Below, in pieces: positions 35,906-44,788 of a DNA stretch of 64,000 nucleotides; within the stretch, counting starts at the first letter, position 1; each line of letters starts with the position of its first letter. The notes beneath the pieces were generated by a model, which saw only the letters and a program-made list of their open reading frames with translations, made no database searches and was not told the origin of the DNA. The position numbers were made by a program, and so were the translations under genes. This DNA is from Pollutiaquabacter aromativorans. GTDB lineage: Bacteria > Bacteroidota > Bacteroidia > AKYH767-A > 2013-40CM-41-45. Location of the stretch: assembly GCA_049177215.1 (NCBI GenBank), contig CP185379.1, positions 248,001-312,000 on the forward strand, written 5' to 3'.

Positions 35906-36546
35906 TTAGTGTTCCAATGTTCAGGATCGTGTCGCCATTGGCGGAGAACTTCAAGGTGTTGGGAGGATACCGCTTTTGTTTCAACGGCTTTTTCCAGGAG
36001 CACTTCGTAGTTGCTGAGCGAGTAAAACGGGCAGTGAGCGGTCCGGAAATTCTCCTCGGCTTTTTTCAATCCGTAAGAGAACACGGCCAACAATCCTTTC
36101 ACGGTGCAGCCGGCTTCACGCAAGGCCTCTACCGCTTTCAGACTGGATTTTCCGGTGGAGACGAGGTCTTCGATCACAACGACTGTCTGTCCGGGTTTCA
36201 ATTCGCCTTCGATGAGATTCTGACGGCCGTGGTCTTTAGGCGAGGAGCGGACGTAAACGAATGGTAACCCCAATGCTTCCGCTACGAGCGCTCCTTGCGG
36301 AATCGCAGCAGTCGCGACACCTGCAATCACTTCCGGCTTGCCGAATCGTGTTTCGATGGCTTTGACCAGCTCTTGTCGGATGTAGGTGCGGATCCTTGGA
36401 TAAGACAAGGCGATCCTGTTGTCGCAGTAGATGGGTGATTTCCAGCCCGACGCCCAGGTAAAGGGTTCTTCGGGTTGCAGGCGAATGGCTTTGATTTGAA
36501 GCAGGTGCTCCGCGATGGTGTGGGCGGTGTCGTCGCGCTGGGACAT
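35902..36546 (-). CDS. pyrE: orotate phosphoribosyltransferase
   Basis: Makes OMP from orotate and PRPP in pyrimidine synthesis. 214 residues: SGWKSPIYCDNR near the N-terminus, VYVRSSPKDHGRQN loop, and the PRPP motif VVVIEDLVSTGKSS. A promoter box lies 4 bases before the ATG, so the mRNA is probably leaderless. No other pyr genes are adjacent. Confidence 0.95.
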   Translation of the reverse strand: MSQRDDTAHTIAEHLLQIKAIRLQPEEPFTWASGWKSPIYCDNRIALSYPRIRTYIRQELVKAIETRFGKPEVIAGVATAAIPQGALVAEALGLPFVYVRSSPKDHGRQNLIEGELKPGQTVVVIEDLVSTGKSSLKAVEALREAGCTVKGLLAVFSYGLKKAEENFRTAHCPFYSLSNYEVLLEKAVETKAVSSQHLEVLRQWRHDPEHWNTK

Positions 36547-36550
36547 GGTG

Positions 36551-36558
36551 CAAAACTA
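36551..36558 (-). promoter_or_regulatory. pyrE promoter -7 box
   Basis: TAGTTTTG on the minus strand, 4 bases before the ATG: the same spacing as at rsgA and the PnuC-type gene. Confidence 0.65.
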
Positions 36559-36805
36559 CGCAATTCGGGCGTTTCCTACTGATTGACGGTTGAATGACCT
36601 TGCAGCAACCCCACTGTACACACGGTTCCTGCCTACGAACTTCGGATGAGAGCTTGTCACGGGATTTACGATGACCAAAAATTGTTTGGGTCCGGAATGT
36701 TGATCAATGGATTAAATGGGGAGTTCCACTAGTGGCAACAGAAGGATTCAAATTAATTTTCGCTCATCATTACCAATCTTCCTGAATCGTATTTATCTTC
36801 CTCAT

Positions 36806-37438
36806 GTGATTCACACTGCTTATCTGCATGATAAACCCTTGCACTTCGTAGAAGTGTACAACGCCGGTGGTACTGATTTTCAACCCGGCTACCTGATCAC
36901 CAGTGAACAGGAAATGACGCTGGAGCAGGCCATCCGCGAGTTGAGCAAGGAGAAGTCGCCGAACGGTATTCTCTACCTCTGTGAGCATCCCGATACGGTT
37001 TGGCTTCAGTTCTGCCACATGTTCACCCTTGTAGAAGCTTCCGGAGGTGTTGTGGAAAACGCTGATGGCGAGCTACTGGCGATCTTCCGGAAAGGTAAAT
37101 GGGATCTTCCCAAGGGCAAGGTTGACGGGGATGAAAGTCCTGAGGAAGCAGGTATTCGTGAAGTAGAGGAGGAATGTGGAATCACGTCACCGGTCATTGA
37201 ATCGGAACTTCGTCCTACGTTTCATACGTACGAGGAAAAAGGCCGGCGCTTGTTGAAAAAGACGCATTGGTACCGCATGCGTTACGAAGGCAACGAAGCG
37301 CTGTTGCCCCAGCTCGAGGAGTCCATCACGGATGCACGTTGGATGTCGCGTGATGAGTTTTCCCGTGTGTTCCTGGGGAACACCTATGCCAGCCTGCGTG
37401 CGATGCTGGAACGGTATCTCAAGTCCGAAAAAGCCTGA
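36806..37438 (+). CDS. NUDIX hydrolase
   Basis: Hydrolyses a nucleoside diphosphate linked to another group. 210 residues: a Bacteroidota-type N-terminal region (HTAYLHDKPLHFVE ... CEHPDTVWLQF), then the NUDIX domain with the complete box GKVDGDESPEEAGIREVEEECGI. The frame is open up to an ATG at 36716, but GTG at 36806 gives the family N-terminus; a weak TATCTTCC box ends 6 bases before it. Either start is possible. Substrate unknown. It converges with coaD (gap of 4 bases). Confidence 0.85.
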   Translation: MIHTAYLHDKPLHFVEVYNAGGTDFQPGYLITSEQEMTLEQAIRELSKEKSPNGILYLCEHPDTVWLQFCHMFTLVEASGGVVENADGELLAIFRKGKWDLPKGKVDGDESPEEAGIREVEEECGITSPVIESELRPTFHTYEEKGRRLLKKTHWYRMRYEGNEALLPQLEESITDARWMSRDEFSRVFLGNTYASLRAMLERYLKSEKA

Positions 37439-37442
37439 TCGA

Positions 37443-37901
37443 TCAAAGGGTCACCGACTTCGGGACGAATTGCGAGACGTCTCCCTGATAAAGCAGGATG
37501 TCGCGAACAATCGTTGACGAAATGTGTGACAAGTGGGGGTCCGCCACGACAAAGATCGTGTCGACGCCCGGATGCAGCGCCCGGTTCATCTGGGCGATGG
37601 CGCGTTCGAATTCGTAATCAGCCGACGTGCGGAGCCCGCGCAGGATGTAATTCGCCCCGATCGATTTGCAGAAATCAACGGTAAGACCGCTATAGCGCTC
37701 CACCCGGATGTTGGAGGCATCGGCGAAGGTCTGCCGGATGAAATGTTCCCGCCGATCCTGCGAAAAGAAATAGTGTTTGTTCGAGTTATACCCGATGCCG
37801 ATCACAATCTCGTCGAAGAGTGGCAGACAACGACGAACGATGCTCTCGTGACCCAGCGTGATCGGATCGAAGGAGCCGGGGAAAACGGCGATCTTTTTCA
37901 T
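37443..37901 (-). CDS. coaD: phosphopantetheine adenylyltransferase
   Basis: Fourth step of coenzyme A synthesis. 152 residues with FPGSFDPITLGHESIV (nucleotidyltransferase TxGH-type site), RGLRTSADYEFE and the C-terminal SSTIVRDILLYQGDVSQFVP. Third gene of the DUF3822-rsmD-coaD operon, 34 bases after rsmD. Confidence 0.96.
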   Translation of the reverse strand: MKKIAVFPGSFDPITLGHESIVRRCLPLFDEIVIGIGYNSNKHYFFSQDRREHFIRQTFADASNIRVERYSGLTVDFCKSIGANYILRGLRTSADYEFERAIAQMNRALHPGVDTIFVVADPHLSHISSTIVRDILLYQGDVSQFVPKSVTL

Positions 37902-37935
37902 GGTGCTTGCGCGAGTGAACGAAGTTACGAAACGC

Positions 37936-38484
37936 TTAGTCTTGTACAGGTTTGAAAGTGTAGAAGGAAAATGCGCAGTTCCCGTAAACGCGCACTTCTG
38001 CCGGTTCGTAAACGGATACGATTTTCCGTTTAGCCTGGTGTTCTAGAATGAACATACCCTCAGGTGCCAGCCAGCCGTTGTTCAAAACCAGTTCCGGCAG
38101 ACGGTCGGATTCCTCCAGTTCAAAAGGCGGGTCCGCGAAGACGATGTCATAGGGAATGGCGGGCTGTTTGAGGTAACGAAACACATCCGCTTTATGGGTC
38201 CGGATGCCGGGAAAGTCCAGCTGTCGCGCCGTTTCCTGAACGAAGCGCACACAACCTGCATGCTGGTCCACAGCCGTAATGGAAAGTGATCCACGGGAAG
38301 CGAATTCGAAACTGATACCCCCTGTTCCGCAAAACAGGTCCAGGACGCTGACGGATTCGAAGTCGATGCGGTTGCTCAGAATGTTGAACAGCCCGGTCTT
38401 GGCGTAGTCGGTAGTCGGGCGGACGGGCAACTTGGCCGGAGCCTGGAGCATGCGCCCCTTGCGACTGCCTCCTATGATGCGCAC
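37936..38484 (-). CDS. rsmD: 16S rRNA (guanine(966)-N(2))-methyltransferase RsmD
   Basis: Methylates G966 of 16S rRNA with SAM. 182 residues: MRIIGGSRKGRML start, RPTTDYAKTGLFNIL, SAM site LDLFCGTGGISFEFASRG and catalytic DPPF. GTG start at 38484, overlapping the DUF3822 gene by 13 bases. Confidence 0.95.
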   Translation of the reverse strand: MRIIGGSRKGRMLQAPAKLPVRPTTDYAKTGLFNILSNRIDFESVSVLDLFCGTGGISFEFASRGSLSITAVDQHAGCVRFVQETARQLDFPGIRTHKADVFRYLKQPAIPYDIVFADPPFELEESDRLPELVLNNGWLAPEGMFILEHQAKRKIVSVYEPAEVRVYGNCAFSFYTFKPVQD

Positions 38485-39374
38485 AGGCTCAGGCTGAATA
38501 GATCGAGGTGACGGTAGGCCGGCACTTCGAGCAGTTTATAGCTGGCTTGAAAATAGTCGGGCCATCCGGCCACTCGAAGCTGAGGAAGATGGTCTTTCAG
38601 CCGAAGAAGGGCTCCACTGCGCGGGTCAGCGCTTCCGAAGATCTCCAGGTTTACCTGATCCGGCATCAATTCCAGCCGTTCCAGTACGAACAAGGTGTAA
38701 TACAGTACTTCGTCGGCGGTATTGACCGGAAAGGAATTTTGCAGGAGCAGTTTCTTTCCACTGTACACCAGGATATCGAGTTCCCGCTGACTGAGGTGCA
38801 GGGAAACAGTTGGTTGGTTACCAATGCTCGATTCAAGGGAGGCGCGTTCCAACTGAGCGCCTACCGCATGCAGCACGACCGGGTTTTGAAACAGATGCGC
38901 GGCCATGTGGTAGAGTTCGGGTTCGAGTCCGAAGATCAGACGGGCATCAAAGCCCTGAATGCGTTGATGGAACGCTTGCAGATCGCTGCGGCTTTGGGTA
39001 AAGCGAAGCAGGCGCGTTTCGTCACCCTGCTGGAAGAGACCGTTTGGCACCAGGGTGTACCAGGCGTTACCGAATCCCAGGAAACTCCGGCTAAATTCGA
39101 ATTCCTTCAGGATCCGACTCTCGTTCACCGCAAGTCGAAACTGTTCGGCGGAGGATCTGCCCGGTTGCTCCGCATTAGGTAGCGTTTCGAGCGCCAGGAA
39201 CTTGCGGCTACGTCGTTCCTGCAGGCTGATACTCAACCCGCCGCCGCAGAACAATGCGAAGAGATCGCACGTGCCGGCTGTATGGTTCGAGAGTGATTCG
39301 TCTACCAGGCAAAGGCCGGTTTCCTGTTCAGCCAGTGGCGAACGAAACGGGTGGTCGGAGATCAGGCTGGCCAT
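38472..39374 (-). CDS. DUF3822 family protein
   Basis: 300 residues, no signal peptide. DUF3822 proteins occur in Bacteroidota next to rsmD and coaD, as here, and may have an actin-like fold; the role is unknown. Recognisable segments: the N-terminal LVDESLSNHTAGTCDLFALFCGGG region, SFPVNTADEVLYYTLFVLERLELMPDQVNLEIFG, and the end YRHLDLFSLSLCAS. First gene of the operon; promoter box 19 bases upstream; overlaps rsmD by 13 bases. Confidence 0.82.
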   Translation of the reverse strand: MASLISDHPFRSPLAEQETGLCLVDESLSNHTAGTCDLFALFCGGGLSISLQERRSRKFLALETLPNAEQPGRSSAEQFRLAVNESRILKEFEFSRSFLGFGNAWYTLVPNGLFQQGDETRLLRFTQSRSDLQAFHQRIQGFDARLIFGLEPELYHMAAHLFQNPVVLHAVGAQLERASLESSIGNQPTVSLHLSQRELDILVYSGKKLLLQNSFPVNTADEVLYYTLFVLERLELMPDQVNLEIFGSADPRSGALLRLKDHLPQLRVAGWPDYFQASYKLLEVPAYRHLDLFSLSLCAS

Positions 39375-39393
39375 GACATGGTGAATCGGCCTC

Positions 39394-39401
39394 CAAAGCT
39401 A
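39394..39401 (-). promoter_or_regulatory. promoter -7 box of DUF3822-rsmD-coaD
   Basis: TAGCTTTG on the minus strand, 19 bases before the ATG. Confidence 0.6.
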
Positions 39402-39472
39402 AAAAAACCCGTCGTACTGTGCTTTTTTGGGGTAGGAAAGCCGGCAGGATTTTCTGGCGTTGGATAATTTTC

Positions 39473-39480
39473 TACTTTTG
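39473..39480 (+). promoter_or_regulatory. tRNA-Val promoter -7 box
   Basis: TACTTTTG, a perfect box, 26 bases before the mature 5' end of the tRNA. Confidence 0.65.
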
Positions 39481-39506
39481 CGCCCCCACCTCACCGTGGG
39501 GTGCCC

Positions 39507-39581
39507 GGACGCTTAGCTCAGTTGGTTTAGAGCACTACCTTGACAGGGTAGGGGTCACAGGTTCGAATCCTGTAGCGTCCA
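39507..39581 (+). tRNA. tRNA-Val (anticodon GAC)
   Basis: Cloverleaf with acceptor GGACGCT/AGCGTCC, D-arm TAGCTCAGTTGGTTTAGAGC, anticodon stem CTACC/GGTAG with loop TTGACAG (anticodon GAC), and T-arm GGTTCGAATCC. CCA is not encoded. It is followed by an intrinsic terminator. Confidence 0.95.
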
Positions 39582-39590
39582 CAACGATAA

Positions 39591-39624
39591 GGCCTCCTGG
39601 TTAGCTCCGGGGGGCTTTTTTTTT
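39591..39624 (+). terminator. terminator after tRNA-Val(GAC)
   Basis: Stem GCCTCCTGG / CCGGGGGGC (two G-T pairs), loop of 6, followed by nine T. Confidence 0.85.
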
Positions 39625-39625
39625 A

Positions 39626-39804
39626 ACTGTACACTCACCCTGTTTCTCACACCCGCACTATTGCCACGGAAGGTTTGTGTGAGTGTAAGAAACAGTGTGA
39701 GTGTACAGTGTTTTTCTGCTCACCCACCCTGTTTCTCACACTCCGCACTAATGCTAAGAAAGGGGTAGTGTGAGTGTAAGAAACAGTGCTAGTGAACAGA
39801 AAAA
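39626..39804. repeat. two tandem long hairpins, related copies
   Basis: First: 39626-39652 pairs with 39677-39709. Second: 39711-39742 pairs with 39768-39804. Both share TGTTTCTCACAC in the 5' arm and GTGTGAGTGTAAG followed by AAACAGTG in the 3' arm; the 3' arms carry six extra bases. No gene and no transposase. The rest of the gap to 39889 shows nothing. Confidence 0.7.
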
Positions 39805-39889
39805 GGGAAAACTATTGACCGTATGAACTGTTTTTTGTAACTATACACTTGCCTCGCCACACGATTTATTTTCCTAAAAATCCCGAATC

Positions 39890-41032
39890 ATGAGTGAGCC
39901 ACTCCAACGCCGGAACTTCCTTTCGCGCTTCGCCCTGGGGCTGACGACCGCCCTGGCGGCTCCTTTGGTCGCTGCTTCCAAAAAACTCGGAGGCGATGCA
40001 GAAAACACCTCCCCCATGCCAGCCATCCGGAAAATCAAACCCCTGGGATTCCAATGGGAAACCGCGGACCCCTTTCTCTTTTGTGTCCATCACGAAGACC
40101 AGTTCCCCAAAGGGAACATGGAAATGGGCCCCGCCTGTTCGTTGCAGGGCCGTCACCTGGGCGATGATTTCATTATCAAGGACGGATTCCGCATGTACCA
40201 TGGTAAGAAAGTGCCAGGCTTCCCCGGGCACCCGCACCGCGGATTTGAAACCATTACGGTTGTACGGAAAGGCCTGGTCGACCATGCCGATTCGATGGGC
40301 GCGGCAGGACGCTATGGCAATGGAGATGTACAATGGATGACCGCCGGGAAAGGCGTGCAGCATTCGGAGATGTTTCCCTTGCTCAGCCAGGAGAAGGAGA
40401 ATCCGATGGAACTCTTCCAGATCTGGCTGAACCTCCCGGCACGAAACAAGATGGTGGAGCCGCACTTCAAGATGTTGTGGCGCGACAGCATTCCGAACTA
40501 CGTGCATCGGGATAAAGCTGGAAAGAAAACAGTGGTAGAAATCATCGCCGGAAAGATCGGCGACCAGCGCGCTCCAGCGCCGCCGCCCGATTCGTGGGCC
40601 GCACCGGAACAACACGAGGTAGCGGTATGGAATATCAAGATGGAGGCGGGTAGCAGCTGGACACTTCCGACTGCGTCCAAGGGTGTCAACCGTACGATCT
40701 ACTGCTACGAAGGAGAGGGCATTCGCGTAGCTGCGACGGCGATCCCGCGCTACAATGCCGTCGAATTGGAGCCGGATGCCGTCGTTGAAATCGTTGCAGG
40801 CGATAAGCCTGCAAGCATCCTGTTATTGCAGGGTCGTCCGATCGGCGAAACGGTCATCCAATACGGTCCCTTCGTGATGAACACGAAGGAAGAGATCAAT
40901 CAGGCTTTTGAGGACTACCACCGCACACAATTCGGCGGCTGGCCCTGGCCGCGGTACGACCAGGTGCACGATCGCTCCCGCACCCGATTCGCGCGTCATG
41001 CCGACGGACGGGAGGAAGTGAAGGAGGGGTAA
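39890..41032 (+). CDS. pirin family protein with twin-arginine signal
   Basis: 380 residues, a two-cupin pirin. The N-terminus (residues 7-27, RRNFLSRFALGLTTALAAP) is a twin-arginine signal, so the protein should be exported folded. The first cupin has the metal ligands in HPHRGFET and HSEM. The C-terminal cupin ends ...GPFVMNTKEEINQAFEDY, typical of pirins. Some pirins are quercetinases or redox sensors; the function here is unknown. Monocistronic after the hairpin region. Confidence 0.87.
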   Translation: MSEPLQRRNFLSRFALGLTTALAAPLVAASKKLGGDAENTSPMPAIRKIKPLGFQWETADPFLFCVHHEDQFPKGNMEMGPACSLQGRHLGDDFIIKDGFRMYHGKKVPGFPGHPHRGFETITVVRKGLVDHADSMGAAGRYGNGDVQWMTAGKGVQHSEMFPLLSQEKENPMELFQIWLNLPARNKMVEPHFKMLWRDSIPNYVHRDKAGKKTVVEIIAGKIGDQRAPAPPPDSWAAPEQHEVAVWNIKMEAGSSWTLPTASKGVNRTIYCYEGEGIRVAATAIPRYNAVELEPDAVVEIVAGDKPASILLLQGRPIGETVIQYGPFVMNTKEEINQAFEDYHRTQFGGWPWPRYDQVHDRSRTRFARHADGREEVKEG

Positions 41033-41067
41033 CGGTTACGATGTATTAGCGGTATTCCTCACGCTGT

Positions 41068-41685
41068 TCAAGACTGCAGGAACGCCCGCACGATCATTTC
41101 CACTCCGAATCCCGCCACGATCAATCCGGTAATGCGGTTGATCCATTTCATCACCTGTGCGTTGAGGAGTCGCTTCAGTTTTCCGGCGCCATAGGATTTG
41201 AGCAGGTCGGTGCTCAGTACCGTACCCAGCACACTTCCGAAAAAGGTGAAGCGATCCGACAAGCTGTATTGCTCGCGTAAGCTGACGATACCGATCACAC
41301 TTAACCAGAACAGGAGGACCATCGGGTTGAGGGTGTTCATCAGGAATCCGCGAACCAGGTAATGGCCATGCACGGTGCGACGATCGTCATCGACTTCCTT
41401 CGCTTTCGGCTGCCGGGTCATCTGCACGACGCCGAAGATGATCAGGACGGAACCGCCCACCCATCCCATGATGTCGCGGTGCGTGTTGAGCAGGTCGAGC
41501 TGTCCGGCGAACAGGTAACCCAAAGCGATCAGCGAGGCATCACTGACAAAGACCCCGAATGCGAAGAACAGTCCGGCGCGGAATCCTTCGTGGAGGCTGG
41601 TCTGGATAAGGGCGAAGAAGACCGGCCCTACCATCAGGGCCAGGGCCAGGCCAAATGTGATACCGCTCAGCAGGGGCTCGAGCAT
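41068..41685 (-). CDS. LysE-family exporter
   Basis: 205 residues, six hydrophobic segments. LysE signature ALALMVGPVFFALIQTSLHEG near the N-terminus and FLMNTLNPMVLLFW in the middle. The family exports amino acids or related compounds. It starts 10 bases after the GH3-like gene and is probably in one mRNA with it, suggesting that it could export a product of that enzyme. Confidence 0.88.
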   Translation of the reverse strand: MLEPLLSGITFGLALALMVGPVFFALIQTSLHEGFRAGLFFAFGVFVSDASLIALGYLFAGQLDLLNTHRDIMGWVGGSVLIIFGVVQMTRQPKAKEVDDDRRTVHGHYLVRGFLMNTLNPMVLLFWLSVIGIVSLREQYSLSDRFTFFGSVLGTVLSTDLLKSYGAGKLKRLLNAQVMKWINRITGLIVAGFGVEMIVRAFLQS

Positions 41686-41695
41686 ACAGGGAAGA

Positions 41696-43225
41696 TTAAC
41701 GCGACGCGTCGAGGAAGTTTTTCCAGGCGTCGTGCTGGGCAGCCTTCATGACACGCGGGAACTTGTTCTGCCCGCCCATCCGTCCGTTTGCCTGCATGAA
41801 TTGATAAAAACGCTCGGCGGGAATGGTGGTAATCATCGGAGCGTGCAGGGCCGAACCACGCTCTACCGCATAATCGTCGTTCAGTCGTTTCAACTCCTCA
41901 TCGAGGTGCCGACCGGCTTCATCCACGTTCAGGGAACCGTGTTGTACACCGAGGTACCATTGGTGCGCAAAGCTGCCCTGATGCGGGACGCCACATACGG
42001 TGAATTCGGGAATGTCGACGCTGAAACGCCGGCTAACCGCTTCTACCGCGTGGTTCATATTGTCGACCGACAAGTGCTCACCCACCAGACTCAGGAAGTG
42101 TTTGGTGCGGCCGGTGATGATGATATCGCCCTGGGAAACGTCCGTGAACCGGATCACGTCGCCGATCAGATACCTCCAGGCGCCGGCGCAGCTGCTCAAA
42201 ACAAGGGCGTAGTCTTTTCCATTCTCCGCCTTGTCGATCGTGACCGCTTTCGCTTCGGGTCGCGGTTCGCCGTTGTCATCGAAATTCGTCTCGTTGAACG
42301 GGATGAACTCGAAGAAGATCCCGTTGTTCATCACCATGCGCATGTGTCGCACACCGGGTTCCGTCTGGAAGGCAAAGAAGCCTTCCGAAGCAGGGTACAT
42401 TTCGATATAGTGGACAGGATGCGCGAAGAATTTATCGAATGAACTCCGGTAAGGATCGAAGGATACCCCGCCGTGCGCATAAACGCGCAGGTTGGGCCAG
42501 AGGTCGTGGATCGTTTTCAACTTGTACCGTTCGATCACTTTTTCCAGCAGCAATTGTACCCAGGACGGAACACCGGTGATGATGCCGATATCCCAATTCG
42601 CCGCCTGACGGGTGATCTCTTCCAGTTTGATGTTCCAGTCCTTTTCACGGGAGATTTCCTTTCCCGGTTTGTAATAGCGTTGGAACCAGATCGGCACACG
42701 CCTTGCGGAGATGCCGCTCACGTCGCCTTCGTAATAACCGCCATGCTTTTTCAAGTCGGTGGATCCACCCAGCCAGAGAATGCCTTTTTCAAAAAACTCT
42801 GCCGGAAGGTCATAGCGTCCGAGCGTCAGGATCTGCCGGATGCTGGCTTTCCGAAGGGCTTTGATCATTTCCTTCGTCACCGGAATGTGCTTGCTGGCCG
42901 ATTCGGAAGTCCCGGACGATAGCGCGAAATATTTCACATAACCCGGCCAGCAAACATCCGTCTCTTCCGCCAGGCAACGGTGCCACCAGTCTTTGTAAAT
43001 CGAATTGTAAGTGAATAACGGAACCCGATCCTGGAAGCGTGCACTGAAGTCGCGCGCCGACAATAGTTCATCGAAGCCGTAATGCTTTCCAAAGGCCGTA
43101 GAACGTGCCGCGCGCAACAACTTGCGCAGCTCTTTACGTTGTTCGCGGGCGGGGTCAAGCTCCCGCAGCCGAACACGTGAGCCGAGAATCAGGCCTTGTT
43201 TGATGAGCGCTCCGATCAGGGTCAT
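41696..43225 (-). CDS. GH3 (auxin-responsive promoter) family acyl-adenylating enzyme
   Basis: 509 residues. GH3 proteins of plants join amino acids to carboxylic hormones through an acyl-AMP. Seen: SSGTSESASKHIPVT (ATP motif), a YPASEGFFAF segment and GDVIRFTD, the three adenylate-forming motifs in the right order. Bacterial members have unknown substrates. ATG at 43225 was chosen because it follows a perfect promoter box by 13 bases; the upstream open frame lacks similarity. Co-transcribed with the LysE exporter. Confidence 0.87.
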   Translation of the reverse strand: MTLIGALIKQGLILGSRVRLRELDPAREQRKELRKLLRAARSTAFGKHYGFDELLSARDFSARFQDRVPLFTYNSIYKDWWHRCLAEETDVCWPGYVKYFALSSGTSESASKHIPVTKEMIKALRKASIRQILTLGRYDLPAEFFEKGILWLGGSTDLKKHGGYYEGDVSGISARRVPIWFQRYYKPGKEISREKDWNIKLEEITRQAANWDIGIITGVPSWVQLLLEKVIERYKLKTIHDLWPNLRVYAHGGVSFDPYRSSFDKFFAHPVHYIEMYPASEGFFAFQTEPGVRHMRMVMNNGIFFEFIPFNETNFDDNGEPRPEAKAVTIDKAENGKDYALVLSSCAGAWRYLIGDVIRFTDVSQGDIIITGRTKHFLSLVGEHLSVDNMNHAVEAVSRRFSVDIPEFTVCGVPHQGSFAHQWYLGVQHGSLNVDEAGRHLDEELKRLNDDYAVERGSALHAPMITTIPAERFYQFMQANGRMGGQNKFPRVMKAAQHDAWKNFLDASR

Positions 43226-43238
43226 AGTCGAGGTCGGC

Positions 43239-43246
43239 CAAAGGTA
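43239..43246 (-). promoter_or_regulatory. GH3-lysE promoter -7 box
   Basis: TACCTTTG on the minus strand, 13 bases before the ATG. Confidence 0.65.
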
Positions 43247-43291
43247 ATCATTGAGGGGGTACGGCAGCGGCCGGATCGGGGTGAAAATGAA

Positions 43292-43327
43292 CAACCCCTG
43301 CGGGTACGATTCGACCGGCAGGGGTTG
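43292..43327 (-). terminator. probable terminator after icd
   Basis: Ten-base-pair stem CAACCCCTGC / GCAGGGGTTG with a 16-base loop, 19 bases after the icd stop. The T-run is weak (TTCATTTTC). Confidence 0.6.
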
Positions 43328-43345
43328 CGTTGAGAAAAAGTTCGT

Positions 43346-44674
43346 TTACATGTTCCGGATGATCTCGTCGCCGAACTCCGAACACTTCAACAGGGTTGAT
43401 CCCTGCATGAGACGTTCGAAATCATACGTGACGCGTTTTGCGCCGATACTCTTTTCCATTCCGGAATAGATCAGGTTGGCCGCTTCGATCCAGCCGAGGT
43501 GCTCCAGCATCATGGCACCCGAGAGGATCACGGAGCCGGGGTTCACTTTGTCCTGGTTGGCATACTTGGGCGCGGTGCCGTGGGTGGCTTCGAAGATGGC
43601 GTGGCCGGTCACATAATTGATGTTCGCGCCCGGGGCGATGCCGATGCCGCCCACTTGCGCGGCGAGCGCATCGCTCAGGTAGTCGCCGTTCAGGTTCAGG
43701 GTCGCGATGACGTCGAAGTCTTCCGGTCGCGTCAGGACCTGCTGCAGGGTGATGTCTGCGATCGCGTCCTTCACCAATACACGGCCGGAAGCCAGCGCGG
43801 CTTTCTGTTCGTCATTAGCGGCTGCTTCGCCTTTCTCTTTCTTCGTGCGCTCCCATTGCGACCAGGTGTAAACCTTATCGCCGTACTTTTTCTCGGCAAG
43901 TGCATAACCCCAATCGCGGAAAGCGCCTTCGGTGAACTTCATGATATTCCCTTTGTGAACGATTGTCACCGACTTCCGCTTGTGCCGGATCGCGTAGTCG
44001 ATCGCGCTGCCGATGAGCCGCTCGGAGCCGATCCTGGAAACGGCTTTCAGGCCCAGGCCTACATTCACTTCGGCTGAATCATTCGAACCTGCCATGCGCA
44101 GATATTCCGCGCCTTTTTCTTCAGCTCCGAAGCGGATCTTGTTGAACTCTTTCGGGAATTCTTTCGCCAAGAAGTCGAGCACTTTTTTCGCTTCCGGTGA
44201 GCCGGCAACGAATTCGATGCCCGCGTAGATGTCCTCGGTGTTCTCGCGGAAGATGACCATGTCCACCGCGCCAGGGTTCTTGACGGGTGACGGCACGCCT
44301 TCGAACCAACGAACAGGGCGGAGGCACACGTAAAGGTCAAGGATCTGGCGAAGCGCCACGTTGAGCGAACGGATGCCGCCGCCAACAGGTGTGGTTAACG
44401 GGCCTTTGATGCCGACCAGGTATTCCTTGAACGCAGCCAGTGTTTCGTCGGGGAGCCAGTTCCCGGTCTGATTGAACGCCTTTTCGCCGGCCAGGACTTC
44501 TTTCCAAACAATCTTTTTCTTGCCCTGATAGGCTTTCTCCACAGCCGCGTCGAGTACGCGCACGGACGAGCGCCAGATGTCCGGGCCCGTGCCGTCGCCT
44601 TCGATAAAGGGAATGATGGGATCCGAGGGCACCTGCAACTTGCCGCCGGCCATGGTTATTTTGTTACCGCTCAT
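43346..44674 (-). CDS. icd: NADP-dependent isocitrate dehydrogenase
   Basis: TCA-cycle enzyme: isocitrate to 2-oxoglutarate with NADPH. 442 residues: FIEGDGTGPDIW near the N-terminus, the isocitrate-binding segment GGGIRSLNVALRQ and RENTEDIYAGIE, then HKGNIMKFTEG, LNGDYLSDALAAQVGGIG and the NADP-binding region EATHGTAPKYA. The frame is open far upstream, but ATG at 44674 gives the family N-terminus and follows a promoter box. Monocistronic. Confidence 0.96.
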   Translation of the reverse strand: MSGNKITMAGGKLQVPSDPIIPFIEGDGTGPDIWRSSVRVLDAAVEKAYQGKKKIVWKEVLAGEKAFNQTGNWLPDETLAAFKEYLVGIKGPLTTPVGGGIRSLNVALRQILDLYVCLRPVRWFEGVPSPVKNPGAVDMVIFRENTEDIYAGIEFVAGSPEAKKVLDFLAKEFPKEFNKIRFGAEEKGAEYLRMAGSNDSAEVNVGLGLKAVSRIGSERLIGSAIDYAIRHKRKSVTIVHKGNIMKFTEGAFRDWGYALAEKKYGDKVYTWSQWERTKKEKGEAAANDEQKAALASGRVLVKDAIADITLQQVLTRPEDFDVIATLNLNGDYLSDALAAQVGGIGIAPGANINYVTGHAIFEATHGTAPKYANQDKVNPGSVILSGAMMLEHLGWIEAANLIYSGMEKSIGAKRVTYDFERLMQGSTLLKCSEFGDEIIRNM

Positions 44675-44704
44675 AATCGTGTAGAATTGGTGTTTAAACG
44701 GCCG

Positions 44705-44712
44705 CAAACGTA
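44705..44712 (-). promoter_or_regulatory. icd promoter -7 box
   Basis: TACGTTTG on the minus strand, 30 bases before the ATG. Confidence 0.65.
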
Positions 44713-44763
44713 CGCATCCTGAGACGCATCTCCAATGATTCCGTGCGGGTCGCAGGCGAATGT

Positions 44764-44771
44764 TATTTTTG
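44764..44771 (+). promoter_or_regulatory. ribF promoter -7 box
   Basis: TATTTTTG, a perfect box, 17 bases before the GTG of ribF. Confidence 0.65.
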
Positions 44772-44788
44772 CAACCCAACCGTAATCC

